Shown here: positions 1 to 7,006 of the stretch, piece by piece
How the letters are laid out: each line of letters starts with the position of its first letter
How positions within the stretch are numbered: the first letter of the stretch is position 1
Assembly: GCA_005789925.1 (NCBI GenBank)
Contig: SXWG01000088.1
Location: forward strand, 1 to 18,197
Length of the DNA: 18,197 bases
Direction: 5' to 3'
Source of the DNA: Actinomycetota bacterium
Lineage (GTDB): Bacteria > Actinomycetota > Acidimicrobiia > Acidimicrobiales > Ilumatobacteraceae
Made by a program: the position numbers and the translations under genes
Notes under the pieces: model-generated
Databases searched by the model: none
Told to the model about the DNA's origin: nothing
What the model saw: only the letters and a program-made list of their open reading frames with translations

Positions 1-411
1 CGCCTCGTGACGGCCATCCATAATGAAGGCTCAATCGACAATTACCGCACCATGGGTCGTCGTCTCGGCCGTCTTCTCTATGAAGGACGCTGGTTCGACC
101 CGCACTCTCTGATGTTGCGTGAACCCCTCATGCGTTGGATCGGCACCGCCATCACAGGCGAAGTGACCATCGCCCTGCGGCGCGGAGACGACTACACGAT
201 TGTCGACACCAAGGGTCCACACCTCACATACGCACCAGAGCGACTCAGCATGGAGCGGGTCGACGATGCGGCGTTCGGGCCCATGGACCGCATCGGTCAG
301 TTGACGATGCGCAATCTCGACATCGACGACAGTCGAGCCAAACTCGACGTCTATCGCGCGGCGGGCACGCTCGGCAAGGGCTCCATCTTGTCCATCGAAG
401 ACAAAAGCTGA
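1..411 (+). CDS. argG: Argininosuccinate synthase, C-terminal part (5' end outside window)
   Basis: This is the last ~136 codons of argininosuccinate synthase, which joins citrulline and aspartate with ATP in arginine biosynthesis in the cytoplasm. The frame is open from base 1 with no start of its own; the first in-window GTG at position 7 is internal. The tail carries YEGRWFDP, MLRE, ITGEVT, LRRGDDY, LTYAPERLSME and DRIGQLTMRNLDI, which match the C-terminal region of the long (~445 residue) E. coli-type enzyme as I remember it, not the ~400-residue form usual in actinobacteria. It ends with TGA at 409-411. The last 61 bases overlap the 3' end of the oppositely oriented M20 peptidase gene. 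Identification is firm; the rest of the enzyme cannot be judged. Confidence 0.92.
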   Translation, partial: RLVTAIHNEGSIDNYRTMGRRLGRLLYEGRWFDPHSLMLREPLMRWIGTAITGEVTIALRRGDDYTIVDTKGPHLTYAPERLSMERVDDAAFGPMDRIGQLTMRNLDIDDSRAKLDVYRAAGTLGKGSILSIEDKS

Positions 412-1505
412 CACATCTTCGCCACGAGCGCGGCTCTCGAAGTTAGCGACGACACGACAATGCATTCATGGGTGGTGTGCGCACCTTCCCCGACTGCACC
501 CATGCCATCGATAGTGTGGACTCCGGCTTGCGCCGTGAAGTTTCCGTCTGAACCACCGCCCACGGCGACACCATCGATGTTCATACCCAATTCGCGACCA
601 ACAGATGTCAATAACGAGAACAGTTGACGTGAAGAAGATTCGTGCATCGGAGGCCTGTTGATGCCGCCGCGGATGGTGATGGTCGCACCTCTCACGTTCG
701 TGACAAGCGACGCCATTGCTGCTTCGACCCGTTCTTTCTCGCCAGGTTCGACGACACGCACATCAACGGTGCAGATGGCTTCATCGGGAACGACGTTGTC
801 TGCCGTGCCAGCCTTGGCCATCGTCGGCGTCACCGTGGTTCCCTTGGTGACATCTGCGATAGCAGCGATGTTCGGCAGGATTTCTGCGAGCGCCATGAGC
901 GCATTGACACCTTTTTCCGGCTCGAGTCCGGCATGAGCTGCCTTGCCAGAGACCACCACTTCGAACGTCCCTGTTCCCTTACGTGCGACCTTTGCGGCGC
1001 CACCGTCGGCACTCGGTTCCAGGACTATGACCGAACCAGCGGCTTTCGCACGTTCCACGATGAGATCACGTGACGCATGGGATCCGACTTCCTCGTCGGC
1101 GGTGATGAGTATCTCGATGTGCGAGCGATCCGCAAGCTTTGACACGGCGTGGAGTGCCTGCACGATGCCGGCCTTCATGTCAAAGATGCCAGGTCCAGAT
1201 GCCGTGTCTCCGTCGACGGTGAACGGACGTGCCGCTGTCGATCCCGCCGGGTGCACAGTGTCGTGGTGGCCGACGATGAGTACGTGAGGATCTCCGCCAC
1301 CACTCCAATGCACATGCGGACCCGCAGCAGATTCGATGATGCGCGGTGCAGACCCAAGCAGGCGCGTCATGAGTGTCGACAACACGTCAGCCGAGTGGGC
1401 AAGGCGCGCGACATCACGTGATGGTGATTCACACATCACGAGTTGTTCAATGTCGCCGAGCATGTCAGCCGACGAGAAGTCGGCTGCCGTGATGTGGTCG
1501 GTCAT
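351..1505 (-). CDS. M20-family metallopeptidase (glutamate carboxypeptidase/ArgE-DapE type)
   Basis: A 384-residue zinc-dependent amidohydrolase of the M20 family, most like CPG2-type carboxypeptidases. The ligands of the co-catalytic metal site are visible: H80 and D82 in GHHDTVHP, bridging D109 in GIFDMKAG, the E138-E139 pair (general base plus ligand) in ADEEVGS, E163 in LEPSADG, and a late His in GEGAHTTHE (H343). The lid/dimerisation domain lies at about residues 175-285 and starts with RKGTGTF and AAHAG. No signal peptide is seen, so it is probably cytoplasmic. The start ATG overlaps the stop of the upstream hypothetical gene by 4 bases (ATGA), which suggests translational coupling. The substrate cannot be set from sequence; neighbouring argG does not prove an acetylornithine role, and the motif style argues more for a carboxypeptidase. 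Confidence 0.88.
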   Translation of the reverse strand: MTDHITAADFSSADMLGDIEQLVMCESPSRDVARLAHSADVLSTLMTRLLGSAPRIIESAAGPHVHWSGGGDPHVLIVGHHDTVHPAGSTAARPFTVDGDTASGPGIFDMKAGIVQALHAVSKLADRSHIEILITADEEVGSHASRDLIVERAKAAGSVIVLEPSADGGAAKVARKGTGTFEVVVSGKAAHAGLEPEKGVNALMALAEILPNIAAIADVTKGTTVTPTMAKAGTADNVVPDEAICTVDVRVVEPGEKERVEAAMASLVTNVRGATITIRGGINRPPMHESSSRQLFSLLTSVGRELGMNIDGVAVGGGSDGNFTAQAGVHTIDGMGAVGEGAHTTHECIVVSSLTSRAALVAKMCQLLSSMDKMEPLPSVPAAR

Positions 1506-2068
1506 GGATGACCTGAAGCGACCGCGGCACGGGCGAGAAGAGCGTTGAGCTCGTCCACGCCTCGCGACACATCGCTCGATGCTTTGCGCACATGTTCCGC
1601 AAGGTCGTGAGCTCCGACATGTTCGAGCATGTCGGGTAGTCGATGGCGAACCCTGGACACGGTCCAGTCAAGCGGGTCACCTTCTGCGACATTGTCAAAA
1701 CGCACGACGATGTTTCTTCCCTCTGCGGCTCGGATGTAGTGATAGTGCGGCTCATTGTCGAAACAGTCGAATCGCAAGTACTCGACTCGATCATCGCTGC
1801 CAAGAACGTGCAAGCTGGCCCCGCCATCAAGGACGTCGTAATCGTGGTCGATGCCATCTGACCGTCCCTGGACTACCTCGTTCTGGATGATCGCCTCACG
1901 GGTGAGGTTTCGGGCCTCGACCACGAACGTCACGGGACCCGCGCCGACCTCGACAGAATTTGACCAGTCAATGGCGATCGGCATGACCGTGTATTCGCGG
2001 CCGAGCATGTACGCCTCGACGCCACTCGGCTGGCGGTCGTCACTGGCGCTTGTTCCGGTATTTGGCAT
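1502..2068 (-). CDS. Conserved hypothetical protein, 188 aa, coupled to M20 peptidase
   Basis: I do not recognise the family. The protein is 188 residues, acidic, with no signal peptide or membrane segment. A beta-rich N-terminal half contains WSNSVEVGAGPVTF and a His/Asp/Cys-rich stretch FDCFDNEPHYHYI; the last ~60 residues look helical (repeated LAEHVRKA and LLARAA patterns). I start it at the ATG at 2068 rather than the in-frame GTG at 2110, because a good -10 box (TATTCT, 2080-2075) lies 6 nt before 2068, as expected for a leaderless gene. It shares ATGA with the M20 peptidase start, so the two form an operon. The HYHY cluster could bind a metal or ligand, but no function can be assigned. 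Confidence 0.75.
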   Translation of the reverse strand: MPNTGTSASDDRQPSGVEAYMLGREYTVMPIAIDWSNSVEVGAGPVTFVVEARNLTREAIIQNEVVQGRSDGIDHDYDVLDGGASLHVLGSDDRVEYLRFDCFDNEPHYHYIRAAEGRNIVVRFDNVAEGDPLDWTVSRVRHRLPDMLEHVGAHDLAEHVRKASSDVSRGVDELNALLARAAVASGHP

Positions 2069-2074
2069 GCCTCG

Positions 2075-2080
2075 AGAATA
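2075..2080 (-). promoter_or_regulatory. Leaderless -10 box TATTCT for the 188-aa gene
   Basis: TATTCT reads on the minus strand and ends 6 nt before the ATG at 2068. That spacing places transcription start at or next to the start codon. No convincing -35 is seen. It lies back to back with the promoter of the amidohydrolase operon. Confidence 0.5.
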
Positions 2081-2090
2081 CTCGCAGGTG

Positions 2091-2119
2091 TTGCCCGCCG
2101 GACGTGGCACTACTACGGT
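2091..2119 (+). promoter_or_regulatory. Sigma70-type promoter of the amidohydrolase pair
   Basis: TTGCCC at 2091-2096 and TACGGT at 2114-2119 are separated by exactly 17 bases. Transcription would start near 2126, giving a leader of about 60 nt before the ATG at 2188. The region is shared with the divergent 188-aa gene. Assigned by inspection only. Confidence 0.45.
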
Positions 2120-2176
2120 TACGACCGGAAAGAACGGGTCGTTCAGGTCGAATCCAGATGATTCGGGGCGACGCGC

Positions 2177-2184
2177 AAGGGGGA
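2177..2184 (+). promoter_or_regulatory. Ribosome binding site setting the amidohydrolase 1 start
   Basis: AAGGGGGA lies just before the ATG at 2188. It decides for this start over the in-frame ATG at 2050, which would add 46 non-homologous-looking residues and cover the promoter. Confidence 0.7.
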
Positions 2185-2187
2185 ATC

Positions 2188-3417
2188 ATGAGCGACGAAC
2201 GTCTCATCGTCATCTCGGCAGATGGACATGCGGGTGGCGACATCCACGACTACCGGCCGTATCTCGCCAGTAAGTGGCACGACGACTTTGACGCGTGGGC
2301 GAAAGACTTCGTCAATCCGCATGAAGACTTGATCGGCGACCTCGGCAAACGCAACTGGGATTCAGATCGCCGTATGCGCGACCTGGAAGCGGATGGCCAG
2401 GCAGCGGAAGTCATCTTTCCGAACACTGTTCCGCCGTTTTATCCGAACTCGACACTCACCGCTCAGCCCCCAACGATGACGCGAGCCGACCAAGAGCGTC
2501 GTTGGGCGGGACTGCAATCTCACAACCGCTGGCTGAAAGATTTTTGTGACGCGTACCCCGGACGTCGCGTCGGCATCGCACAGATCAACTTGCACAACAT
2601 CGAAGAATCGGTAAAAGAAATTCGTTGGGCGAAAGAGAACGGCCTCACTGGCGGCATCGTGCTTCCGGGAACACCTCCGGGTGGCGATTTACCGCAACTT
2701 CACGAGCAGTATTACGAGCCACTTTGGCAAGTGTGTGAGGAATTGTCGATGCCCGTGAATCATCACACTGGTTCGGCTGCTCCCCCGATGGGCCCAGAGC
2801 CGGTCGATGCAATCATGTTCTTGCTCGAGGTGTCGTGGTACGCCCACCGTGCCTTCTACCAACTGATTCTCGCCGGCGCCTTCGAGCGTCATCCGAACTT
2901 GCAGCTCGTGTTCACCGAGCAAGGCACCGGTTGGGTTCCTCAAGAATTGATGCGACTTGACTACATGTTTGATCGCATGAGCCAGCCGAACGGTTCACAA
3001 GAAGCAGTGTGGGGCCAGATGGTGATGGGAGACCTGACGTTGAAGCCGAGTGAGTACTTCCAACGTCAATGCCATATCGGTGCCAGCTTCATTCGTCCGA
3101 TGGAAGTTGGCATGCGACACATGGTCGGTGTCGAGCGCATCATGTGGGGCAGCGACTATCCGCACAAAGAAGCAAGTACTCCGTACTCCCGTGAGGCCAT
3201 TTCGCTGAGCTTCGCCGGGGTGCCGCTTGAAGAAACAAGGATGATGTTGTCTGGAAACGCCGCTCGTCTCTACGGATTCGACCTTGAATTCCTTCAACCG
3301 ATCGCTGACCGCATCGGGCCGCGTGCTGCAGATGTTTTCGCCGGACTACCGCCACGAGTAGCCCCGAAAGAAGCGGACAAGTGCCCAGCATTCATCGGTT
3401 ACGAGTTCGCTGCCTGA
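2188..3417 (+). CDS. Amidohydrolase family protein 1 (Amidohydro_2/ACMSD-like), 409 aa
   Basis: A metal-dependent TIM-barrel hydrolase or decarboxylase of the amidohydrolase-2 family. Likely metal ligands are D12 and H14 in ISADGHAGG, a His in VNHHTGSAAPP (H192/H193), and D323 in WGSDYPHKE. The first motif is D-x-H where classical members have H-x-H; gamma-resorcylate decarboxylase, a family relative, has E-x-H at this place. Both hydrolysis and non-oxidative decarboxylation are therefore open. The Thr-Gly-Ser-Ala run after the His and the tail NAARLYGFD are typical of the family. No signal peptide. Length is normal. It is followed 80 nt later by a clear paralog, probably in one transcript. 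The substrate is unknown; an aromatic or cyclic acid is a guess. It contains a TTA codon at 2689-2691. Confidence 0.85.
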   Translation: MSDERLIVISADGHAGGDIHDYRPYLASKWHDDFDAWAKDFVNPHEDLIGDLGKRNWDSDRRMRDLEADGQAAEVIFPNTVPPFYPNSTLTAQPPTMTRADQERRWAGLQSHNRWLKDFCDAYPGRRVGIAQINLHNIEESVKEIRWAKENGLTGGIVLPGTPPGGDLPQLHEQYYEPLWQVCEELSMPVNHHTGSAAPPMGPEPVDAIMFLLEVSWYAHRAFYQLILAGAFERHPNLQLVFTEQGTGWVPQELMRLDYMFDRMSQPNGSQEAVWGQMVMGDLTLKPSEYFQRQCHIGASFIRPMEVGMRHMVGVERIMWGSDYPHKEASTPYSREAISLSFAGVPLEETRMMLSGNAARLYGFDLEFLQPIADRIGPRAADVFAGLPPRVAPKEADKCPAFIGYEFAA

Positions 3418-3485
3418 CGGCCGATGAACGACACTGAAGCACACAGCTAAACGACCTACAACGACATCAACCAGTCCTAAGAGTT

Positions 3486-3490
3486 AAGGA
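3486..3490 (+). promoter_or_regulatory. Ribosome binding site of amidohydrolase 2
   Basis: AAGGA sits 7 nt before the ATG at 3498 and fixes that start. Confidence 0.7.
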
Positions 3491-3497
3491 ACACACC

Positions 3498-4826
3498 ATG
3501 GCAAAGACAACACTCACCACTGCAGACTTTGCAGACAACGATCCATATCTCATTATTGCTGCTGACAGTCATGCCGGTCTGCCGACTGCTCAATACAGGC
3601 CGTACCTCGAACAGAAGTACATCCCCCAATTCGAGGATTTCCTGAAAGAACAGCATGAACTCATCGAAGCGTCGACGCGACTAGGCGTGCGTGACGAGAA
3701 ATTCGCCAAGAATTGGTACGAAGAGCATGACGATGAGTTGGCTGGCGGCTGGGACGCGATCCGTCGCGACCAGACACTCGATGCAGATGGCGTTGCCGGC
3801 GAAGTGGTGTATCCCGACGCCGACGCAGTTGAATCACGTACTGCTGTTCCGTTTGGCGCGGGTCTCGGTTTGTCTGGCGACCTTGATCCGGAACTCGGAC
3901 TTGCTGGCGCGAAAGCACACAACCGTTGGCTCGCCGATTTGTGCTCCGTCAGTCCTGAGCGTCGTTGCGGTGCGGCGCTCGTTCCGATCACAGGAAAAGT
4001 GGAAGATGCACTCGCAGAAATCACTTGGGCAAAGGAACACGGTCTCGGCGCCATCATGATTCCGGCGCGTTGGTGCAACCAGACGCCGTATCACGATCGT
4101 CGATATGACCCGATTTGGGCAATGTGTCAGGAGTACGACATGCCGATTGTGACGCACTCCGGCTCTGCTCCGCGTGAAGAATACGGTGATCATCTCGGTA
4201 TCTACGTGAGCGAGGTGACGTGGTGGCCGGCACGTCCGATGTGGTTCATGTTGTGGTCAGGGGTGTTCGAGCGATACCCACGTCTCAAGTTCTGCGCGAC
4301 CGAAGGTGGTTGCTGGTGGTTGCCGCAGTTGCTGTGGTTCTGGGACCGTCTCTGGATGGGTCAGAAGGGTTCAGAGAAACTCGGCTCTGGCGCGTTCAAG
4401 GGAAAGGTCGAGATGTTGCCGAGCGAATACATCGACCGCAACTGCTTCACCGGCCTTGCGAACGTGAAGCGTCGCGAGCTTGGTCAGCGCTACGAGATCG
4501 GCATCCAGAACATGTTGTGGGGCACCGACTTCCCACACCCCGAAGGAACCTGGCCACGCACGAACGAATGGTTGAAAAAGACATTCTTTGACATTCCGAT
4601 CGACGAGACCCGCGTGATGCTCGGTTTGTCGGCTGGCGATGCATTCGGTTTCGACATGGTCGAGTTGCGCAAGATCTCGGAGAAGGTCGGCCCGACACCC
4701 GAAGAACTTGGTCAGCTGGGCGAAGGCAAGACTGCGCAAGACCTGATCGACAAGTGGGAGCCCGTGCGCAATGTCGGCCGTCACTGGCTGACTGGCCACG
4801 ACTTCTCTGTCATCGGAAATCTCTAG
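3498..4826 (+). CDS. Amidohydrolase family protein 2 (paralog of 1), 442 aa
   Basis: A second TIM-barrel amidohydrolase, paralogous to the gene before it along its whole length. Shared landmarks are ADxHAG...YRPYL (D23, H25), AHNRWL.DLC, EI.WAKE.GL, a His-x-Gly-Ser-Ala motif (H220 in THSGSAP), W-G-T-D-F-P-H (D344), and the C-terminal GFDM. It differs by a longer insert around residues 60-130 (GGWDAIRR, then a small-residue stretch GAGLGLSGDL) and by a Trp-rich segment near residues 240-290. As in the first copy, the first motif is D-x-H. It has its own strong ribosome binding site and no visible promoter in the 80-nt gap, so co-transcription is likely. Two diverged copies suggest related but different substrates or a hetero-oligomer; neither can be shown from sequence. 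Confidence 0.85.
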   Translation: MAKTTLTTADFADNDPYLIIAADSHAGLPTAQYRPYLEQKYIPQFEDFLKEQHELIEASTRLGVRDEKFAKNWYEEHDDELAGGWDAIRRDQTLDADGVAGEVVYPDADAVESRTAVPFGAGLGLSGDLDPELGLAGAKAHNRWLADLCSVSPERRCGAALVPITGKVEDALAEITWAKEHGLGAIMIPARWCNQTPYHDRRYDPIWAMCQEYDMPIVTHSGSAPREEYGDHLGIYVSEVTWWPARPMWFMLWSGVFERYPRLKFCATEGGCWWLPQLLWFWDRLWMGQKGSEKLGSGAFKGKVEMLPSEYIDRNCFTGLANVKRRELGQRYEIGIQNMLWGTDFPHPEGTWPRTNEWLKKTFFDIPIDETRVMLGLSAGDAFGFDMVELRKISEKVGPTPEELGQLGEGKTAQDLIDKWEPVRNVGRHWLTGHDFSVIGNL

Positions 4827-4893
4827 TTCGCGAGCTCACTCCGTCGGCACCAATGGCTCACTCGCCACCACGGTGGTCACACGTGACGACAGA

Positions 4894-4980
4894 TGGTGCC
4901 CGGAGTGGGAATCGAACCCACAAGGTGTTGCCACCCGGGGGGTTTAAGCCCCCTGCGTCTGCCAGTTCCGCCATCCGGGC
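4894..4980 (-). tRNA. tRNA-Leu, anticodon UAA, CCA encoded
   Basis: Read on the minus strand, the acceptor stem GCCCGGA (4980-4974) pairs with TCCGGGC, followed by the discriminator A and an encoded CCA (4896-4894). The D arm contains GGCGGAACTGGCAGACGC, the anticodon stem is GGGGG/CCCCC with loop CTTAAAC (anticodon TAA after U33), a long class II variable arm follows (GGGTGGCAACACC), and the T arm has GTGGGTTCGATTCCCAC. Length is 87 nt. The anticodon reads UUA (and UUG by wobble), the same as bldA in Streptomyces. The 5' end lies 12 nt after the stop of the small hypothetical gene at 4993-5361, so the two may share a transcript. Confidence 0.96.
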
Positions 4981-4992
4981 CAAGAACAATTG

Positions 4993-5361
4993 TCAGGCTA
5001 CGCGCGAGATGCTCGTGTCAGCGTTGTGATGCTCGTCGATAGTTCGTGTGGTGAGTTGCACGGTGAAGTGCAACATCGAGCGCCACAACATGGTGCGCAC
5101 TCGGTCGGCTTCTGGTGGTGCGAGGTTGTTCAACACCACCACCCCTTCGATCATGTCGCTAACAGCGGCGGTGAACGGTCGATCGGCAAGGCGCACGGCA
5201 ACCACTCCGCCGACACCGCCCGGTGCACGGCGCACCGTACGGTCGACCCCGATGACCCGTGGCGGGCAGCGAAACCCCGGCACCACGAGACCTGCAGCGT
5301 GCACGGCGTCGGAGAGGACGCGTGCCGCAGAGGCAAAGTGAGTGGTGGTCGGCGTTGTCAT
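4993..5361 (-). CDS. Hypothetical protein, 122 aa
   Basis: I do not recognise this protein. It is 122 residues with no membrane segment. It has a helical, Ala-rich start (FASAARVLSDAVHAAGL), a Pro/Arg/Gly-rich middle (FRCPPRVIGVDRTVRR), then VVAVRLADRPFTAAVSDMIEGVVVLNNLAP, followed by a helix. Codon use resembles neighbouring genes and no competing frame looks better, so I take it as real. Support comes from its tight fit between tRNA-Leu (12 nt away) and the divergent nuclease gene (51 nt between start codons). Only a weak purine stretch (GAGAAGA) precedes the ATG, at unusual distance, so the start is uncertain; an in-frame GTG about 19 codons further in is possible. Confidence 0.62.
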   Translation of the reverse strand: MTTPTTTHFASAARVLSDAVHAAGLVVPGFRCPPRVIGVDRTVRRAPGGVGGVVAVRLADRPFTAAVSDMIEGVVVLNNLAPPEADRVRTMLWRSMLHFTVQLTTRTIDEHHNADTSISRVA

Positions 5362-5382
5362 GACTGGTCATCTTCTCAAGAG

Positions 5383-5393
5383 GGTGTGACACC
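5383..5393. promoter_or_regulatory. Short palindrome in divergent promoter region
   Basis: GGTGTGACACC is a perfect 5+1+5 inverted repeat between the two divergent genes, about 7 bases upstream of the nuclease -10 box. It could be an operator; its shortness leaves chance as a real option. Confidence 0.25.
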
Positions 5394-5400
5394 GTCGGTC

Positions 5401-5406
5401 TAGCGT
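5401..5406 (+). promoter_or_regulatory. Leaderless -10 box TAGCGT for the nuclease gene
   Basis: TAGCGT ends 6 nt before the GTG at 5413. The overlapping ATG at 5411 runs straight into TGA, so GTG is the first usable start. No Shine-Dalgarno sequence is present. Confidence 0.5.
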
Positions 5407-5412
5407 GCGCAT

Positions 5413-6360
5413 GTGAGCTCAGTTGACGGCGCCGCCTCCAGCGAACTGAACCCCATCCAGCGCGACGTGTTCGATGCACTGCGCGTTCCAGATGGCTGGG
5501 CACCACTGCCCGACGATCTCGTCATCCAACTTGAAACTGAACTCGTCAACGGCCTCGCTGCCCTCGACACAGTGTTCACACGCGACGAACCATTGCGTGT
5601 CACCAAGCGTGCGATGTCCACTATCCACGGATGCGAGACTCACCATGTCGAAGAGAAGAAGTCTGCGTTTGCATGGAGTCTTCCGACCGTGCGTGGAACA
5701 GTCGCACACAAAGCAGTCGAATTGCTCATCAATTGGCGCGGCGAGCCCGTTCCTGCTCTGCTCGCCGATTCGGCGATTGAGAGCCTCATCAATAATCCTC
5801 GCGAGAGCGCAGGCATGTACCTCGCACAGTTGCCCGATCGCGATGTGGCCGAACTACGTGGCATGGTCGTCGACACCGTCACCACATACCTCGAGAGCTT
5901 CCCACCACTCAAACCACAATGGCGACCGGTCGTCGAACACTCTGCGCGTTACACCTTGTTCGATGAATCGATCATCTTTTCGTCGCGCGCCGACTTGGTC
6001 ATTGGTACAGCCGGACGCAAGGTCCTCATCGACCTGAAGACCGGTCAGCTCACGTCGACCCATCGCGACGACTTGCGTTTCTATGCACTCGTCGAAACTT
6101 TGCGCTCACGACAGGCTCCCCGTTCGCTCGCCAGTTTCTCGCTCGACGCTGCACGCATCGATGTCGAAGAAGTCAGCGAAGGGCTCTTGAGAGCCGCTCT
6201 TCGTCGCACAATCGACGGAGTGAGCATCATGGCCGATCTCGTCACTGGGCGGCGCGAGCCCAGTCGTCGGGCGGGTCCTCAATGTCGCTGGTGTCCAGTC
6301 AATGAGTCATGCGACGAGGGGCAGCGATTCCTCACCCGCGCCACAGGCGACGACAACTAG
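5413..6360 (+). CDS. Iron-sulfur PD-(D/E)XK nuclease (RecB/AddB/Cas4-like), 315 aa
   Basis: A stand-alone RecB-family nuclease domain. The active-site residues appear in order: H99 in RGTVAHK, E176 in VVEHSARY, D194 in SRADLVIG, then D207 and K209 in VLIDLKTGQ, followed by the RDDLRFYAL helix usual in the family. Four cysteines have the spacing of the 4Fe-4S cluster of AddB, Cas4 and eukaryotic Dna2: one N-terminal (C74, IHGCE) and three at the end, C291-x2-C294-x5-C300. The family binds DNA ends and cleaves single strands. No helicase, cas1 or cas2 lies nearby, so CRISPR adaptation is unlikely and a repair role is the better guess. The gene starts with GTG behind a -10 box. It ends in CTAG shared with the convergent gene. 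Confidence 0.85.
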   Translation: MSSVDGAASSELNPIQRDVFDALRVPDGWAPLPDDLVIQLETELVNGLAALDTVFTRDEPLRVTKRAMSTIHGCETHHVEEKKSAFAWSLPTVRGTVAHKAVELLINWRGEPVPALLADSAIESLINNPRESAGMYLAQLPDRDVAELRGMVVDTVTTYLESFPPLKPQWRPVVEHSARYTLFDESIIFSSRADLVIGTAGRKVLIDLKTGQLTSTHRDDLRFYALVETLRSRQAPRSLASFSLDAARIDVEEVSEGLLRAALRRTIDGVSIMADLVTGRREPSRRAGPQCRWCPVNESCDEGQRFLTRATGDDN

Positions 6361-6992
6361 ATGACATCAATGTCCTTCACCCGTGGCGACATGAATGCCA
6401 CGGGCACACCGAGGGCGGTCTCTGAACGCACGGAAGAGATGAGTCGACCCGGCTGCACTGCGGGCTTCGGTGCAGACATCACATCTGGGCCCATCGAACG
6501 AGCGAAGTCGTTGAGATCGTCGACGACGACAACGAAGCCCCACAGTCGAGACGCTGCATGGGTGACGTGCGGACCACTCACGACCTCGATGATCGTGTTG
6601 TCGAGCACATGAAACCCCTGTGACACCCCGTGTCCTGCATCGCGAACCCGACGTAACGGCGCACCGAGAACGCCCTCGATGGCACCGCTCGTTCGAGCCA
6701 GGTCATCGGTGTTCACAACGACATGGTCAATGGCCACAAATCGTGGGTCTCCCCATGATGCGGACATGGCCACACGTCGCGTCGGAATACCGTCGACGTC
6801 GTTTCGTACGGTGAGGTGCTCGACCAAAAGGTCATCGTCGAAAGAAAATCCCCAGTCGCACACACCGTCACATGACGCGGTGACGTTTAGGTTGACACCA
6901 GCGATGGCGACATCGCCATCTGGCGGCACAGCAAAGAGGTTCCGCCACCGATGAGATGAACCGCCGACTGTCAGGGCAGCCAGGCGGACCAA
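6357..6992 (-). CDS. Glyoxalase/VOC-domain protein, about 211 aa
   Basis: A vicinal-oxygen-chelate fold protein. The clearest half is the second: residues around FVAIDHVVVNTDDLARTSGAIEGVLGAPLRRVRDA begin a betaalphabetabetabeta unit, ending with IIEVVSG and a third strand LWGFVVVVDDLNDFARSMG. The first ~60 residues (RLAALTVGG, then GVNLNVTAS) look like a partial, decayed first unit. The metal ligands are not complete: the strand-1 His is present (DHVVV) and a Glu follows in IIEVV, so binding remains possible. The frame stays open to an ATG at 7133, but that would run over the bL37 gene on the same strand, so I start at TTG 6992, just after the bL37 stop. This start is weak. The function is unknown. 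Confidence 0.7.
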   Translation of the reverse strand: MVRLAALTVGGSSHRWRNLFAVPPDGDVAIAGVNLNVTASCDGVCDWGFSFDDDLLVEHLTVRNDVDGIPTRRVAMSASWGDPRFVAIDHVVVNTDDLARTSGAIEGVLGAPLRRVRDAGHGVSQGFHVLDNTIIEVVSGPHVTHAASRLWGFVVVVDDLNDFARSMGPDVMSAPKPAVQPGRLISSVRSETALGVPVAFMSPRVKDIDVI

Positions 6993-7006
6993 GGCACTCG
7001 GGCGGG

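Noticed and set aside
351..1505. Acetylornithine deacetylase (argE) because argG is adjacent
   Set aside because: The genes converge rather than form an operon, and the motifs look closer to CPG2-like carboxypeptidases; substrate left open.
2050..2187. Upstream extension of amidohydrolase 1 to ATG 2050
   Set aside because: It includes the promoter region, and a strong ribosome site lies right before ATG 2188.
3424..3450. Eight-codon frame ATG...TAA between the amidohydrolases
   Set aside because: Too short, no ribosome site, no sign of a leader peptide; most likely chance.
3590..4193. Long minus-strand frames opposite amidohydrolase 2 and similar ones elsewhere
   Set aside because: Low-complexity Ser/Arg-rich translations typical of antisense shadows of real genes; no motifs and no start signals.
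4866..4888. Two short overlapping palindromes (CCACCACGGTGG; GTCACACGTGAC) between amidohydrolase 2 and tRNA-Leu
   Set aside because: Stems of 5 bp with 2-base centres and no T tract; not convincing as terminators, though an operator cannot be excluded.
5413..6360. Cas4 and a CRISPR locus
   Set aside because: No repeats, cas1 or cas2 in the window; the N-terminus is unlike Cas4.
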